DNA from: Candidimonas sp. SYP-B2681
GTDB taxonomy: Bacteria > Pseudomonadota > Gammaproteobacteria > Burkholderiales > Burkholderiaceae_B
Assembly (NCBI RefSeq): GCF_003971065.1
Contig: NZ_RYDV01000009.1
Span: 119,932-183,931, forward strand
Direction: 5' to 3'
Length of the DNA: 64,000 nucleotides
Positions 1-8,624 of the stretch are shown here, piece after piece. Position 1 is the first letter of the stretch. Every line of letters starts with the position of its first letter. The notes under the pieces were generated by a model. The model was not told where the DNA came from, did not search any database, and saw nothing but the letters and a program-made list of their open reading frames with translations. The position numbers and the translations under genes were made by a program.

Positions 1-501
1 CATTTTGTCGGCCATAGTTTTGGAGGGCGCCTTGTGACAGCCGCGGCAAACGCCTTGCCCAAAGGCACACCTTCGGTTTCCGTTTCGTTGCTGCAAGCCG
101 CGTTTTCGCATAATGGTCTGGCAACCAAATTCGATGACAAACATGACGGTCAATTTAGCGCCTTGGTCGCTGAAAAACGCGCCTCCGGTCCCATCATCAT
201 TACCCATACCAAGAATGATCGCGCCGTAGGCGTTGCCTATCCGCTGGCGTCGCGAATTTCGCTGGATCAGGCCAGTGCTTTAGGCGATGAGAACGATCCC
301 TACGGCGGGATGGGGCGTAATGGAGCCCAAAAAATGGGGCCCGAAACGATTGCCGGCACATTGCTCAGGCCCGGTCAGCAATACGCTTTTGTGTCGGGCC
401 AGGTTTATAACCTGAACGCGGACGACATCATTACCGACCATGGCGATGTTACTAACGAGTCGGTCGCTTATGCCGTATTGAATGCAGTAAAAGCCATTTA
501 G
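1..501 (+). CDS. Alpha/beta hydrolase-like protein (3' part)
   Basis: The frame is open from the first base, so the true start lies before the window and 166 residues are visible. The visible part begins with VGHSFGGR, the G-x-S-x-G nucleophile elbow of alpha/beta hydrolases, so the missing part is the N-terminal half of the fold. A histidine near the C-terminus (ITDHGDV) could complete a catalytic triad. An internal GTG codon at 34 is not a credible start because it would cut the elbow off. Substrate cannot be told. The stop is a TAG, and the next gene on the same strand begins 21 bases later. Confidence 0.6.
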   Translation, partial: HFVGHSFGGRLVTAAANALPKGTPSVSVSLLQAAFSHNGLATKFDDKHDGQFSALVAEKRASGPIIITHTKNDRAVGVAYPLASRISLDQASALGDENDPYGGMGRNGAQKMGPETIAGTLLRPGQQYAFVSGQVYNLNADDIITDHGDVTNESVAYAVLNAVKAI

Positions 502-522
502 GGCGCGGTTTGGTGGTTTACT

Positions 523-918
523 ATGGAAACAGAATCGGAACCGCGCTTTGAAGCGCTGAGCGCGATCACGCTGGTCACGAGCGACATGGAACGGGCGCTG
601 CGCTTTTATGGGGCGCTGGGATTTCCCATGGAATACGGAGGCCCTAACGAGGCATTCACTTCATTTAAAATCGGCACGTCTTACCTTAATCTGATCGCGC
701 AAGCGCACGCGCCGATCAATGGGTGGGGTAGGGTGATTATCTACGTTTCGGATGTGGACGCGTTATACCGGAAGGTGCTGGCTCTGGGGCTCAAGCCGGC
801 ATTTGCTCCGAGCGATGCACCGTGGGGAGAGCGTTACTTTCACGTTAACGATCCCGACGGGCATGAGTTAAGTTTTGCACGGCCGCTGCGCCGTACACCG
901 CTAGCCGCAGATCGTTAA
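523..918 (+). CDS. VOC-superfamily (glyoxalase/bleomycin-resistance) protein
   Basis: A 131-residue protein with the paired beta-alpha-beta-beta-beta fold pattern of the vicinal oxygen chelate superfamily: ITLVTSDMERALRFYGALGF at the start and FHVNDPDGHELSFARPL near the end. The C-terminal Glu metal ligand (GHELSF) is present, but the usual first-strand His is replaced (AITLV), so the metal site may be incomplete. It could be a small dioxygenase, an isomerase or a binding protein; the sequence does not decide. It lies 21 bases after the hydrolase gene on the same strand and may be co-transcribed with it. Confidence 0.7.
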   Translation: METESEPRFEALSAITLVTSDMERALRFYGALGFPMEYGGPNEAFTSFKIGTSYLNLIAQAHAPINGWGRVIIYVSDVDALYRKVLALGLKPAFAPSDAPWGERYFHVNDPDGHELSFARPLRRTPLAADR

Positions 919-978
919 CTGGCTTCAATGCTGTGCCCGGTTGGAACCTTGATGTCGTGAGGTCACACCTATCGAAGC

Positions 979-1293
979 TCACTTAGGCTGTAGTCCATCG
1001 CGCCAGGCAATTGCTTCCAGTTCGACCCTCACCGCATCCTCGACGGGGATCACCGGTCGTGCCTGGAACTCAAACGCGGGCCAGGTGGAACAGGCTTTAT
1101 GAACGGCCAACGGATCGTCACAGTCCACCAACATGTGCCCACCCCACTCGCCCACTCGCACAACGAAGAGCTCAATCTTGAAACTGTCCGGTGCTTTCCA
1201 TTGAGTGAATACTTCGAGTATGCGCCGTTGAGCATTCTCATACTCCATAGCTGATCCTTGCGGACGTTCGTACCAACTGATCATGTACTTCAT
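979..1293 (-). CDS. DUF3303-family small protein
   Basis: 104 residues beginning MKYMISWYERP, typical of the DUF3303 family of small soluble proteins of unknown function. The ATG at 1293 is chosen because an AGGAG ribosome site lies 7 bases before it; a longer in-frame reading to 1404 runs into the neighbouring dehydrogenase gene and has no such site. The body (VGEWGGHMLVDCDDPLAVHKA) resembles ferredoxin-like alpha/beta proteins of the dimeric-barrel type. It lies 28 bases downstream of the dehydrogenase gene on the same strand and is probably in the same transcript. No function is proposed. Confidence 0.65.
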   Translation of the reverse strand: MKYMISWYERPQGSAMEYENAQRRILEVFTQWKAPDSFKIELFVVRVGEWGGHMLVDCDDPLAVHKACSTWPAFEFQARPVIPVEDAVRVELEAIAWRDGLQPK

Positions 1294-1321
1294 TAGTGTT
1301 CTCCTAATTAGTGGCGGCAAC

Positions 1322-2668
1322 TCATTGCTCTGGAGCGACACGCCATATGACATTGCCCACATCATCCGCGACCAGTAAGGCGCCTCGGTTGTCGATCGCC
1401 ACACCCACGGGTCGGCCTTGTGCTTTCCCTTCGCCGTTGAGAAAGCCTGTCAGAATGTCCTGAGGCATGCCGTTCGGCTTGCCGTCCTTAAAGGGTACGA
1501 ATACGACTTTGTATCCGCTCGGCGGCTCTCGGTTCCAAGAACCGTGCATGCCGATAAAAGCACCTCCGCGATACCGTTCGGGAAATAACTCCGCGTTATA
1601 AAACGCGAGACCCAGCGACGCCGTGTGGGCTCCCAGGGCATAATCTGGCTTTATGGCTTTCGCGACGAGGTCAGGCCGCTGCGGCTGCACACGCGTATCA
1701 ACGATATTGCCGTAGTAGCTGTAGGGCCAGCCGTAGAAAACACCCTTTTTCACCGAGGTGAGATAGTCAGGAACCAGATCACTGCCGAGTTCGTCTCGTT
1801 CATTGACGACCGTCCATAACTCATTCGATTCCCGCTCCCAGTCCATGCCATTAGGATTTCGGAGTCCCGTGGCGAATAGGCGCTTTTCTCCTCCTGGAAG
1901 GTCGATCTCCCAAATGGCGGCTCGGCCCTCTTCTTGATCCAGACCGTTCTCGCCGACGTTGCTGTTGGACCCGACTGTCGCATACAGCCGCTGTCCATTT
2001 GATGACGCAACGATGTTCTTCGTCCAGTGATGGTTCAATGGCCCCGCTGGCAGATCGGTCACTTTTTCGCCAGCGGCGTCGATGCGCGTATCGCCCTCCG
2101 TGTAGGGGAAACGGACTACTCCATCTGTGTTCGCGACGTATAAATGGTTCTTGACTAGCGCCATACCGAAGGGTGATGTCAGCTTCTCCAGAAACGGCTG
2201 CTTGATCTCCGCATGGCCGTCGCCGTCTTGATCGCGCAACAGTGTGATGCGGTCGGCACTGGGTGTGCCGGCGCCCGCCTTTTTCATGAAGTGGCCCATG
2301 ATCTTGAGCTTGAACTTTTCGTCCTCAGCGGGGCGCTTGGGCGCATTGGTTTCGGCAACCAACACATCGCCATTAGGCAGGACGTAAAGCCACCGCGGAT
2401 GGTCGAGGCCGCTTGCATATCGGCTGACTTGCAGGCCTTGCGCAGGTAGCGGAGCGGCTCCTTCCGGCCAACCCACAGCTTCGGCCACGTTGACGGTGGG
2501 TATGAGGGCTCTCTGCGGCTCCGGAAGCTGAGGATCGGGACCATAACCGGCGTTTTCTGGCAATCGCGACGTCTGCGCGCAAGCCCCCAGTACGGTCAGA
2601 GCCGTCACGGCGACTAAGGTACACAATCCTGTGCGCGGAGTTTGCCAGAGCGCGTGTGCTTTTTTCAT
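1322..2668 (-). CDS. Sorbosone dehydrogenase-family (PQQ-type) lipoprotein
   Basis: 448 residues. The start at 2668 has a GGAG ribosome site, and a lipoprotein signal follows at once, with lipobox LGAC (LTVLGACAQ) near residue 26, so the protein should be anchored in the periplasm. The body has the beta-propeller layout of soluble glucose/sorbosone dehydrogenases: RYASGLDHPRWLYVLPNGDV, LTSPFGMALV, FATGLRNPNGMDWE, ALGAHTASLGLAFY, FIGMHGSWNREPP and GRPVGVAIDNRGALLVADD. Family members oxidise sugars or aldoses with PQQ and pass electrons to a cytochrome c. The divergent neighbour is such a cytochrome but is truncated. No PQQ synthesis gene is in the window, so the true substrate and cofactor supply are unknown. 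Confidence 0.85.
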   Translation of the reverse strand: MKKAHALWQTPRTGLCTLVAVTALTVLGACAQTSRLPENAGYGPDPQLPEPQRALIPTVNVAEAVGWPEGAAPLPAQGLQVSRYASGLDHPRWLYVLPNGDVLVAETNAPKRPAEDEKFKLKIMGHFMKKAGAGTPSADRITLLRDQDGDGHAEIKQPFLEKLTSPFGMALVKNHLYVANTDGVVRFPYTEGDTRIDAAGEKVTDLPAGPLNHHWTKNIVASSNGQRLYATVGSNSNVGENGLDQEEGRAAIWEIDLPGGEKRLFATGLRNPNGMDWERESNELWTVVNERDELGSDLVPDYLTSVKKGVFYGWPYSYYGNIVDTRVQPQRPDLVAKAIKPDYALGAHTASLGLAFYNAELFPERYRGGAFIGMHGSWNREPPSGYKVVFVPFKDGKPNGMPQDILTGFLNGEGKAQGRPVGVAIDNRGALLVADDVGNVIWRVAPEQ

Positions 2669-2770
2669 GTTTTTCTCCGGTATCTTGATGTCTGAAGCAG
2701 CAGGTTGCATGCCATGCTCCTTCGCCGTACTCGTAGTGCGACTCGCTGAAGCTAAATACCGGGCGGATGA

Positions 2771-3223
2771 TTGGGACCTGCATCGGTTTCCCATATATGG
2801 GACGTGGTGGCATTCATGAAAGTCCTGCCAAGCTTGTCGCCATCTGATTACGCCGATTGGGACAAACGGCATGCTCCGGTGTCGGCGCGGTCGCCCGAAT
2901 TTCCGGCAACAGCGCCGATGGTGGATCAGCCACTCGGCGACATAGCGGCCGGGCGGCAGGCGCTGCAGCAGTACTTATGCACAACATGTCATGTAATCCC
3001 GGGAATCGTGGGGGCAAATAGCCATATTGGTCCCTCTCTCAGTGGTATTGCTGATCGCCAATACATCGCCGGCGTACTGCCTAATACGCCAGCTAATATG
3101 GTGCAATGGATACAGAAGCCCAGCGCCATCGCCCCTTTGTCGGCGATGCCGGACTTGGGCGTGACCGAAAAAGATGCGCGCGACATGGCGGCCTTCTTCT
3201 ATACGCTTGGTAAGAAGGAATAG
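2771..3223 (+). pseudogene. Remnant of a diheme cytochrome c (N-terminal heme domain lost)
   Basis: The frame reads from a TTG codon straight into HIWDVVAFMKVLPSLSPSDY, which is the usual C-terminal end of one cytochrome c domain. A second complete domain follows with heme motif CTTCH (residues 70-74) and a likely axial Met in LSAMPDLG. No signal peptide precedes it and an in-frame TGA sits just upstream at 2768-2770, so the first heme domain and the export signal are missing. Without export, heme attachment is not expected. The break lies about 110 bases from the start of the divergent sugar dehydrogenase, its likely redox partner. An assembly error or a cryptic start is possible. Confidence 0.6.
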
Positions 3224-3264
3224 CGAATCAGGTGCCCGTGCGACAGTTTTTCCTAAGGGGAATC

Positions 3265-3612
3265 ATGTTAGTAAATTTGTTTGATAATTTGCCCTTGGAT
3301 ACGTCACAAGAGACCTTCGACGGAATGCTCAATGTGCCCGGCTTGCGAATTGAACGCATTGTCTCTCACGGCCAGGCAAGTCCTCCGGGATTTTGGTATC
3401 AACAGTCCTGGGATGAGTGGGTGATCGTCTTGAAAGGGCAAGCCACGCTACAGATCGAAGGGAAGGAGAATTTGGCGCAGCTTAGGGCGGGCGACCATTA
3501 TTGGTTGCCAACCGGTTGCAGGCATCGTGTCGTTCGCACGTCGCATGATGGTCCTACGATCTGGCTGGCTGTTCACCGGCAAGTCGTCCTCGCCGGTGAG
3601 CACGTATCCTGA
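3265..3612 (+). CDS. Cupin-domain protein
   Basis: 115 residues. The ATG at 3265 is preferred to upstream GTG codons because AAGGGG lies 4 bases before it. The cupin motifs are clear: WDEWVIVLKGQATLQIEG for motif 1 and LRAGDHYWLPTGCRHRVVRT for motif 2, the His and Glu side chains of which usually bind a divalent metal. It is a single-domain beta-barrel protein that could be a small enzyme or a sensor. It follows the cytochrome remnant by about 40 bases on the same strand. A 9-bp inverted repeat follows the stop. The substrate is unknown. Confidence 0.75.
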   Translation: MLVNLFDNLPLDTSQETFDGMLNVPGLRIERIVSHGQASPPGFWYQQSWDEWVIVLKGQATLQIEGKENLAQLRAGDHYWLPTGCRHRVVRTSHDGPTIWLAVHRQVVLAGEHVS

Positions 3613-3616
3613 CACA

Positions 3617-3655
3617 GTAACCCGTCCGATCCGGCAGCACCCGGGAACGGGTTAC
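3617..3655. terminator. Inverted repeat after the cupin gene
   Basis: GTAACCCGT (3617-3625) is matched exactly by ACGGGTTAC (3647-3655), with 21 bases between. It directly follows the cupin stop and precedes the queECD operon. There is no T-run after it, so it may be a Rho-assisted end or an mRNA-stabilising stem rather than a classic intrinsic terminator. Confidence 0.4.
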
Positions 3656-3728
3656 GGAATCGCCATATACAATAACGTTATCAAGGCAAGCCCATCCCTC
3701 GAGGCTTGATTGAAACGGTAAAGTAGCT

Positions 3729-4361
3729 GTGACTTATTCGGTTAAAGAGATTTTTCTTACCCTGCAAGGGGAAGGTGCCCAGGCCGGGCGGCCCGCCGTC
3801 TTCTGTCGGTTTTCAGGCTGCAACCTGTGGACAGGACGTGAACAGGATCGCGCCATGGCGCAATGTCAATTTTGCGATACTGACTTTGTCGGCACAGACG
3901 GCACATTGGGCGGCAAATATAAAACTGCGGATGAACTGGCTGACCTTATTCAGGCCACTTGGGGGGTGAATCCCAGACACCGCTTCGTCGTATTCACTGG
4001 CGGCGAACCCTTGCTTCAACTTGACACGTCATTGATAAATGCGCTTCATGAGCGCGAGTTCGAAATCGCGGTGGAAACTAACGGAACGGTTCTGCCGCCG
4101 CCTGGCATCGATTGGCTTTGCACCAGCCCCAAGGCGGGCACCGACTGGATTCTTCGTCAGGGGCAAGAACTCAAGCTGGTTTTTCCGCAGCCGGGCATCG
4201 ATCCGGCCGATTTCGAAGAGCTGCCCTTCGATGAGTTCTGGCTGCAACCGATGGACGGACCCGATCAGGCGGCCAATACCCAGGCGGCGATCGAATATTG
4301 CCTGTCGCACCCACGTTGGCGCTTGAGCATTCAAACTCATAAATTAATCGGAATTCGATAG
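3729..4361 (+). CDS. queE: 7-carboxy-7-deazaguanine synthase
   Basis: Radical-SAM enzyme that converts 6-carboxy-tetrahydropterin to 7-carboxy-7-deazaguanine in the preQ0/queuosine pathway. 210 residues from a GTG start. The iron-sulfur cluster motif is C31-x14-C46-x2-C49, the extended CX14CX2C form described for the Burkholderia multivorans enzyme rather than the canonical CX3CX2C. SAM-binding and substrate motifs follow ([21 protein letters not shown]). It is the first gene of a tight operon; queC starts one base after its stop. The product is cytosolic. Identity is secure because of both motif and context. Confidence 0.95.
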   Translation: MTYSVKEIFLTLQGEGAQAGRPAVFCRFSGCNLWTGREQDRAMAQCQFCDTDFVGTDGTLGGKYKTADELADLIQATWGVNPRHRFVVFTGGEPLLQLDTSLINALHEREFEIAVETNGTVLPPPGIDWLCTSPKAGTDWILRQGQELKLVFPQPGIDPADFEELPFDEFWLQPMDGPDQAANTQAAIEYCLSHPRWRLSIQTHKLIGIR

Positions 4362-4362
4362 T

Positions 4363-5073
4363 ATGTCCCGCGCACTTGTACTTTTTTCTGGCGGTCAGGA
4401 TTCGACCGCATGCTTGGCCTGGGCTCTGGACCGGTATTCGAAGGTTGAAACCGTAGGCTTCAACTATGGTCAACGCCATGTCGTTGAAATGGAATGCCGG
4501 CAGAACGTACTGGGTGAATTCAAAAGCCAATTCCCTGACTGGGTTGAGCGTCTGGGCGATGATCATGTGCTCGATCTTAGTCTGCTGGGTCAGTTATCAG
4601 ACTGCGCGCTTACCGCGGAAAAGGAAATAGCCTTTGCCGACAACGGACTGCCCAACACCTTCGTTCCCGGGCGCAACCTGATTTTCCTGACGTATGCCGC
4701 AGCGCTGGCTTATCGCCGTGGTATCGATGCCTTAGTGGCTGGAATGTGCGAGACCGACTATTCCGGTTATCCAGATTGCCGTGACAACACGATGCAAGCG
4801 CTGCAACTGGCGTTGAACTTGGGAATGGAACAACACTTCCGTATTGAAACGCCCCTGATGTGGCTGGACAAGGCCGCAACATGGCGCCTTGCGGAAGACA
4901 TTGGCGGAAATAAACTTATTGCCTTGACGCAGGAATATACGCACAGCTGTTACCTCGGGGATCGTTCCGTCCGACACGACTGGGGCTATGGTTGCGGAAC
5001 CTGTCCGGCGTGCGAGCTGCGCGCACGCGGTTACAAGCAGTTCGTTGCGCAGGGTGGGTCCAGCCATGACTAG
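4363..5073 (+). CDS. queC: 7-cyano-7-deazaguanine synthase
   Basis: ATP-dependent enzyme converting 7-carboxy-7-deazaguanine to preQ0. 236 residues, the family's usual length. The PP-loop SGGQDST sits at residues 9-15, followed by typical motifs FNYGQRH, FVPGRN and [17 protein letters not shown]-terminal zinc site is formed by Cys residues in the stretch [12 protein letters not shown] together with an upstream Cys in HSCYLGD. It begins one base after queE and overlaps the start of queD by 8 bases, which implies translational coupling. Confidence 0.96.
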   Translation: MSRALVLFSGGQDSTACLAWALDRYSKVETVGFNYGQRHVVEMECRQNVLGEFKSQFPDWVERLGDDHVLDLSLLGQLSDCALTAEKEIAFADNGLPNTFVPGRNLIFLTYAAALAYRRGIDALVAGMCETDYSGYPDCRDNTMQALQLALNLGMEQHFRIETPLMWLDKAATWRLAEDIGGNKLIALTQEYTHSCYLGDRSVRHDWGYGCGTCPACELRARGYKQFVAQGGSSHD

Positions 5074-5509
5074 TATTACTCGCAAGCTGGAATTTGACGC
5101 AGGCCACCGCATACCCGATCATCGTAGCCAATGCAGGAATCTGCATGGACACCGCTATGTCCTGGAAATTACCCTGGAAGGCGAGGTGATTGCGGCCCCT
5201 GGCGAATCCGACAACGGCATGGTGATGGATTTCTCCGAAATCAAGGCAATTGCGAAGGAGCATATTGTCGACCGGTGGGATCATGCCTTTCTGGTATTTC
5301 GGGGCGATACGGCGGTGGTCGACTTTCTTGAATCGCTTGGTAATCACAAGACCGTTATCGTCGACAGCATACCTACCGCCGAAAATTTGGCGCACTTGGC
5401 TTTCGATACCCTTGCGCCCGAATACGCCCATAAATTCGGCGGTAATCTGCATCTAAGCCGTGTGCGGTTGTATGAAACACCCAACTGCTGGGTCGATGTT
5501 GTTGCCTAG
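5066..5509 (+). CDS. queD: 6-carboxy-5,6,7,8-tetrahydropterin synthase
   Basis: First committed enzyme of preQ0 synthesis; it turns dihydroneopterin triphosphate into 6-carboxy-tetrahydropterin. 147 residues starting [10 protein letters not shown]. Zinc ligands H14, H27 and H29 lie in DAGHR and NLHGHRY, with the catalytic Cys23 between them. The C-terminal ETPNCWVDV is typical. The ATG lies inside the end of queC. Its TAG stop shares three bases with the stop codon of the convergent purT (CTAG at 5506-5509). queF, which makes preQ1, is not in this cluster and must be elsewhere if queuosine is made. Confidence 0.94.
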   Translation: MTSITRKLEFDAGHRIPDHRSQCRNLHGHRYVLEITLEGEVIAAPGESDNGMVMDFSEIKAIAKEHIVDRWDHAFLVFRGDTAVVDFLESLGNHKTVIVDSIPTAENLAHLAFDTLAPEYAHKFGGNLHLSRVRLYETPNCWVDVVA

Positions 5510-6711
5510 CTGGCAGCCCTGACCTTTACGCATAGCGCCGCCTTTTTTGCGCGTTCGCGGGCCGCGTTTACATCGTCGTCATAAGCCAGGGCAACGCCCA
5601 TGCGGCGCTTCTTGAAACTTTCCGGCTTGCCGAACAAGCGCAGTTCAGTTTGCGCAACGCGTAATGCTTCGTCGACCCCTTCAAAGACGACGCCCTGCGC
5701 GTCGAGGCCGCCGTATATCACTGCGCTGGCGCCTGGGCTTTTAAGCGCGGTACTGACGGGCAGGCCCAAAATGGCACGGGCGTGCAGTTCGAATTCGTTC
5801 TGCCACTGGGTGATCATGGTTACCAGACCCGTATCGTGGGGACGGGGACTGACCTCGCTAAACCAGACTTCTTCGCCTTTAACGAACAGCTCGACCCCAA
5901 ATATGCTTTGACCGCCTAAGTTATCCGTTACGCTCCGCGCGATTTGCTGCGCTTTAAGCAGAGCTGCGGGGTGCATGGGATGGGGCTGCCAACTTTCCAC
6001 ATAATCGCCCGCGACCTGGGTATGCCCGATGGGTTCGCAGAAGTGAGTTTCTACCTGGCCATCCGGCCCAAGCGCCCGCACGGTCAGAAGCGTAATCTCG
6101 TAGTCAAAGTCGATGAAGCCTTCCACGATGACGCGTGCGCCGCTGACCCGTCCGCCAGCCATTGCGTAATCCCATGCAGCCTGAACATCTTGGGGACCAT
6201 CGATCTTGGTTTGACCTTTGCCCGAGCTGCTCATGGCGGGTTTCACGACGCAGGGGTAGCCGATGGCATCGTCAATGGCCGCCTGCAACTCGTTTATGGA
6301 ATCGCAAAAGCGGTACGGGCTGGTGGAAAGACCCAGCGTTTCAGCGGCCAGCCGTCGAATGCCTTCACGGTCCATCGTCAGGCGCGCGGCGCGTGCGTTC
6401 GGTATGACGCGTACCTGTCCCGCGGCTTCCAGGGTTTCAAGGACTGATGTAGCAATGGCCTCGATTTCGGGTACGACGATATCTGGCTTTTCTGTCGTGA
6501 TGAGCGCCGTGAGTTGTGCAGGATCGCTCATGGCAATGGTTCGGGCATGGTGGGCGACCTGGTGCCCCGGTGCATTCGAATAGCGGTCGACGGCTACCGT
6601 TTCCACCCCGAGCCGTTGCAGTGCGATCAGCACTTCCTTGCCGAGCTCGCCAGATCCCAGCAGCATTACTTTGGTGGCAGAAGGGGATAGTGGGGTTCCG
6701 ATAGTGGTCAT
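5506..6711 (-). CDS. purT: Formate-dependent phosphoribosylglycinamide formyltransferase
   Basis: ATP-grasp enzyme for step three of purine synthesis; it forms formyl-GAR from GAR, formate and ATP. 401 residues, close to the usual length. The N-terminal nucleotide-binding fold shows [13 protein letters not shown], the ATP-grasp core shows [15 protein letters not shown] and [16 protein letters not shown], and the metal/ATP end shows [15 protein letters not shown]. It stands alone on the minus strand, converging tail to tail with queD, and faces the universal stress gene. A folate-dependent PurN could exist elsewhere. Confidence 0.95.
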   Translation of the reverse strand: MTTIGTPLSPSATKVMLLGSGELGKEVLIALQRLGVETVAVDRYSNAPGHQVAHHARTIAMSDPAQLTALITTEKPDIVVPEIEAIATSVLETLEAAGQVRVIPNARAARLTMDREGIRRLAAETLGLSTSPYRFCDSINELQAAIDDAIGYPCVVKPAMSSSGKGQTKIDGPQDVQAAWDYAMAGGRVSGARVIVEGFIDFDYEITLLTVRALGPDGQVETHFCEPIGHTQVAGDYVESWQPHPMHPAALLKAQQIARSVTDNLGGQSIFGVELFVKGEEVWFSEVSPRPHDTGLVTMITQWQNEFELHARAILGLPVSTALKSPGASAVIYGGLDAQGVVFEGVDEALRVAQTELRLFGKPESFKKRRMGVALAYDDDVNAARERAKKAALCVKVRAAS

Positions 6712-6836
6712 ATGGCGCTCTCCAGGCCGGGTGAAAGTGTAAATTGTACGTGGAGCTTAGGAGTCGCGATCTACAATCAAACCGTGTTTCTTCATGGCGG
6801 CCTGATAAACCCATAAGTCCAAGAAAGGAGATGTCA

Positions 6837-7280
6837 ATGTACAAGCATATTCTTTTGCCTACCGACGGCTCTACGGCATCTGAAGCCGCCATCCAGGCGA
6901 GCTTCCAGCTCGCCCAGCAATTGAATGCCAAAATCACCGGGCTGTATGTGATTCCGGAGTTCCATACGTTTACTTATAAGACTGAAATGCTGGAAGACAC
7001 CCGGGCTCGATATGACAAGGAAAGCGAATTGGAAGCCAAGAAAATCCTGTCATCGATTGATCAGATGGCCCAAAAGACGGGTGTCAGCTGCAGCACCATG
7101 TATGTCGTATCCGACGATCCCTACGACGCCATTATCCAGGTAGCGAAAGATAATCAATGCGACCTGATTACCATGGCATCGCACGGCCGAAAAGGGATCA
7201 AGGGTCTTTTGCTAGGCAGCGAAACGCAAAAGGTATTGATTCATAGTCGGATACCTGTGCTTGTTTACCGGGAATTGTAG
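6837..7280 (+). CDS. Universal stress protein (UspA family)
   Basis: 147-residue cytosolic protein. The start at 6837 is chosen over the ATG at 6831 because AAAGGAG ends 6 bases before it. It begins MYKHILLPTDGS and ends with the ATP-binding pattern ASHG-x9-GS (residues 114-128) followed by IPVLVYREL; the first Gly of the usual motif is Ala, a common variant. Such proteins bind ATP and are induced by starvation or stress. It is a single gene. The intergenic region to purT holds the divergent promoters, but I could not pick convincing boxes. Confidence 0.85.
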   Translation: MYKHILLPTDGSTASEAAIQASFQLAQQLNAKITGLYVIPEFHTFTYKTEMLEDTRARYDKESELEAKKILSSIDQMAQKTGVSCSTMYVVSDDPYDAIIQVAKDNQCDLITMASHGRKGIKGLLLGSETQKVLIHSRIPVLVYREL

Positions 7281-7301
7281 GTCGCTGTCGACCTATGCGG
7301 T

Positions 7302-7781
7302 TTAGCTGTGTGTCAGGCCGACTAGACGTGTTTTCAGTAGAACAGCCAGGCCTTCGGCTCCCTGCCGCATGACTTGATTATGGTTCCACGTGAACAGTGG
7401 CCTTGCCACAGGCCCGAGCAGATTCATCCAGGTTCGAGTTGTGCGCACGCGCCATTCATATCGTACGACCGTAACAGGCGATTCATCGACGAAATACCAG
7501 CAGCCTGTTCCCTCGAGTTCCCCGGTGGCAAGTCCTTCCAGTACCTGCAGGGGTACCGCGCGCAGTACACAGATGTTGAATGTCAATCGATATGGAAGAT
7601 GGCCTTTCCACGTAAAGCGCCATAATGCGCCGATTCCCTCGGGGTCGCCTGGGTTGATTTCATCGACTTTTTCGACGTTCTTCCACCACGTTGGCCATTC
7701 GGAGCAGCAGAAAATGGCATCGGATACTTGTGCCAGCGGCGCTTCAATGCGCCAGATCGTGATGAATCGAAATTCAGCCAT
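7302..7781 (-). CDS. SRPBCC (START/polyketide-cyclase-like) protein
   Basis: 159 residues with the helix-grip pattern of the SRPBCC superfamily: an N-terminal strand (FRFITIWRIEAPLAQV), a short helix with SEWPTWWKNVEKV, central strands, and a long C-terminal helix (WNHNQVMRQGAEGLAVLLKTRL). The cavity of such proteins binds lipids or aromatic ligands. It begins 3 bases after the stop of the DUF1571 gene on the same strand, so the two are almost surely translated from one message. The ligand is unknown. Confidence 0.7.
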   Translation of the reverse strand: MAEFRFITIWRIEAPLAQVSDAIFCCSEWPTWWKNVEKVDEINPGDPEGIGALWRFTWKGHLPYRLTFNICVLRAVPLQVLEGLATGELEGTGCWYFVDESPVTVVRYEWRVRTTRTWMNLLGPVARPLFTWNHNQVMRQGAEGLAVLLKTRLVGLTHS

Positions 7782-7784
7782 GGT

Positions 7785-8408
7785 CTAGAGGTCAAAAAAG
7801 CCAAGAGGAAACTCGGGGTCGACAAGCAGGCCGCTTATTTCGACCTGTTCCAGCAATCGCCCTCCAGCGTTGTAACTCGCTACCCTGACGGGAAAACCCG
7901 TCGCCGAATCCAGCCAAAGCTGGTATTGGTGTATTTCGCCCAACGAAAACTTGCCGTCTCCTTTGATCACAAGGTGTATGGCATTTTGTCCCTCGATGGA
8001 CTGGGTGCCGACCCGTTCTGTGCTTCCGCGGGACGCCAGTAACTTGGCATTCTCGAATAGGTAGCCGACATCTGATCGGTCGATGCGCTGCCCCGACGGA
8101 CTCTTGATCATGCGGTTATCGGGATCCAGAGTGAATACTGGCAAGCGTTGAAAGCCGAACGGCCAAAGCTTGGCTTTTTTTTGGGTCGGATCATAAATGA
8201 GTACCGCTCCTTTGAAGGGCTTCTCAAAATCGACCCGGACGTAGCCAGGCTTCTTGAAGGAGTACAGCATGACGTCGGTGCTGCTACCACTGCTGGTCTG
8301 TACTTTCATTTGATAGGAATCGACCCGCCGATAGTGCTCGACGGCGCTCTGGAGCGGATCGGTGGCGCCCGAAAGAAACAACGAGACCATCAAAAGTTCT
8401 CCGAACAT
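7785..8408 (-). CDS. DUF1571-family, LolA-like exported protein
   Basis: 207 residues from the ATG at 8408. The N-terminus (MFGELLMVSLFLSGA) is a short hydrophobic segment that could serve as an export signal. The remainder is rich in beta strands, as in LolA/LolB-like lipoprotein or lipid carriers: KVQTSSGSSTDVMLYSFKKP, YVRVDFEKPFKGAVLIYDP and LWLDSATGFPVRVASY. This fits DUF1571/outer-membrane lipoprotein-sorting-like proteins. No strong ribosome site precedes the ATG, and an in-frame reading continues to 8492, so the start is uncertain. It is paired with the SRPBCC gene. A role in moving a lipid in the envelope is an inference. Confidence 0.6.
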   Translation of the reverse strand: MFGELLMVSLFLSGATDPLQSAVEHYRRVDSYQMKVQTSSGSSTDVMLYSFKKPGYVRVDFEKPFKGAVLIYDPTQKKAKLWPFGFQRLPVFTLDPDNRMIKSPSGQRIDRSDVGYLFENAKLLASRGSTERVGTQSIEGQNAIHLVIKGDGKFSLGEIHQYQLWLDSATGFPVRVASYNAGGRLLEQVEISGLLVDPEFPLGFFDL

Positions 8409-8624
8409 AATTATTCGATGTCCTGAATGTCTACCGGAACCGGAGGCTCGGTCGGCTGAGGAGGCAGCACCGCATGATGGTCCCCGTAGCAAGCATCGGT
8501 CCTAAGTGAGGTTCACAGCAGCCTCGTGCCGGGCAGCGGCACTTACGCCCGGCTATGATAGGGCTTCCAAAGTTGCGACGAAGTCTGTAACTGCAATCGA
8601 AGCAAGAATTATAAGAATGTCGAC

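Noticed and set aside
5944..6447. A 167-residue frame antisense to purT
   Set aside because: PurT has all ATP-grasp motifs; no independent support for the opposite frame.
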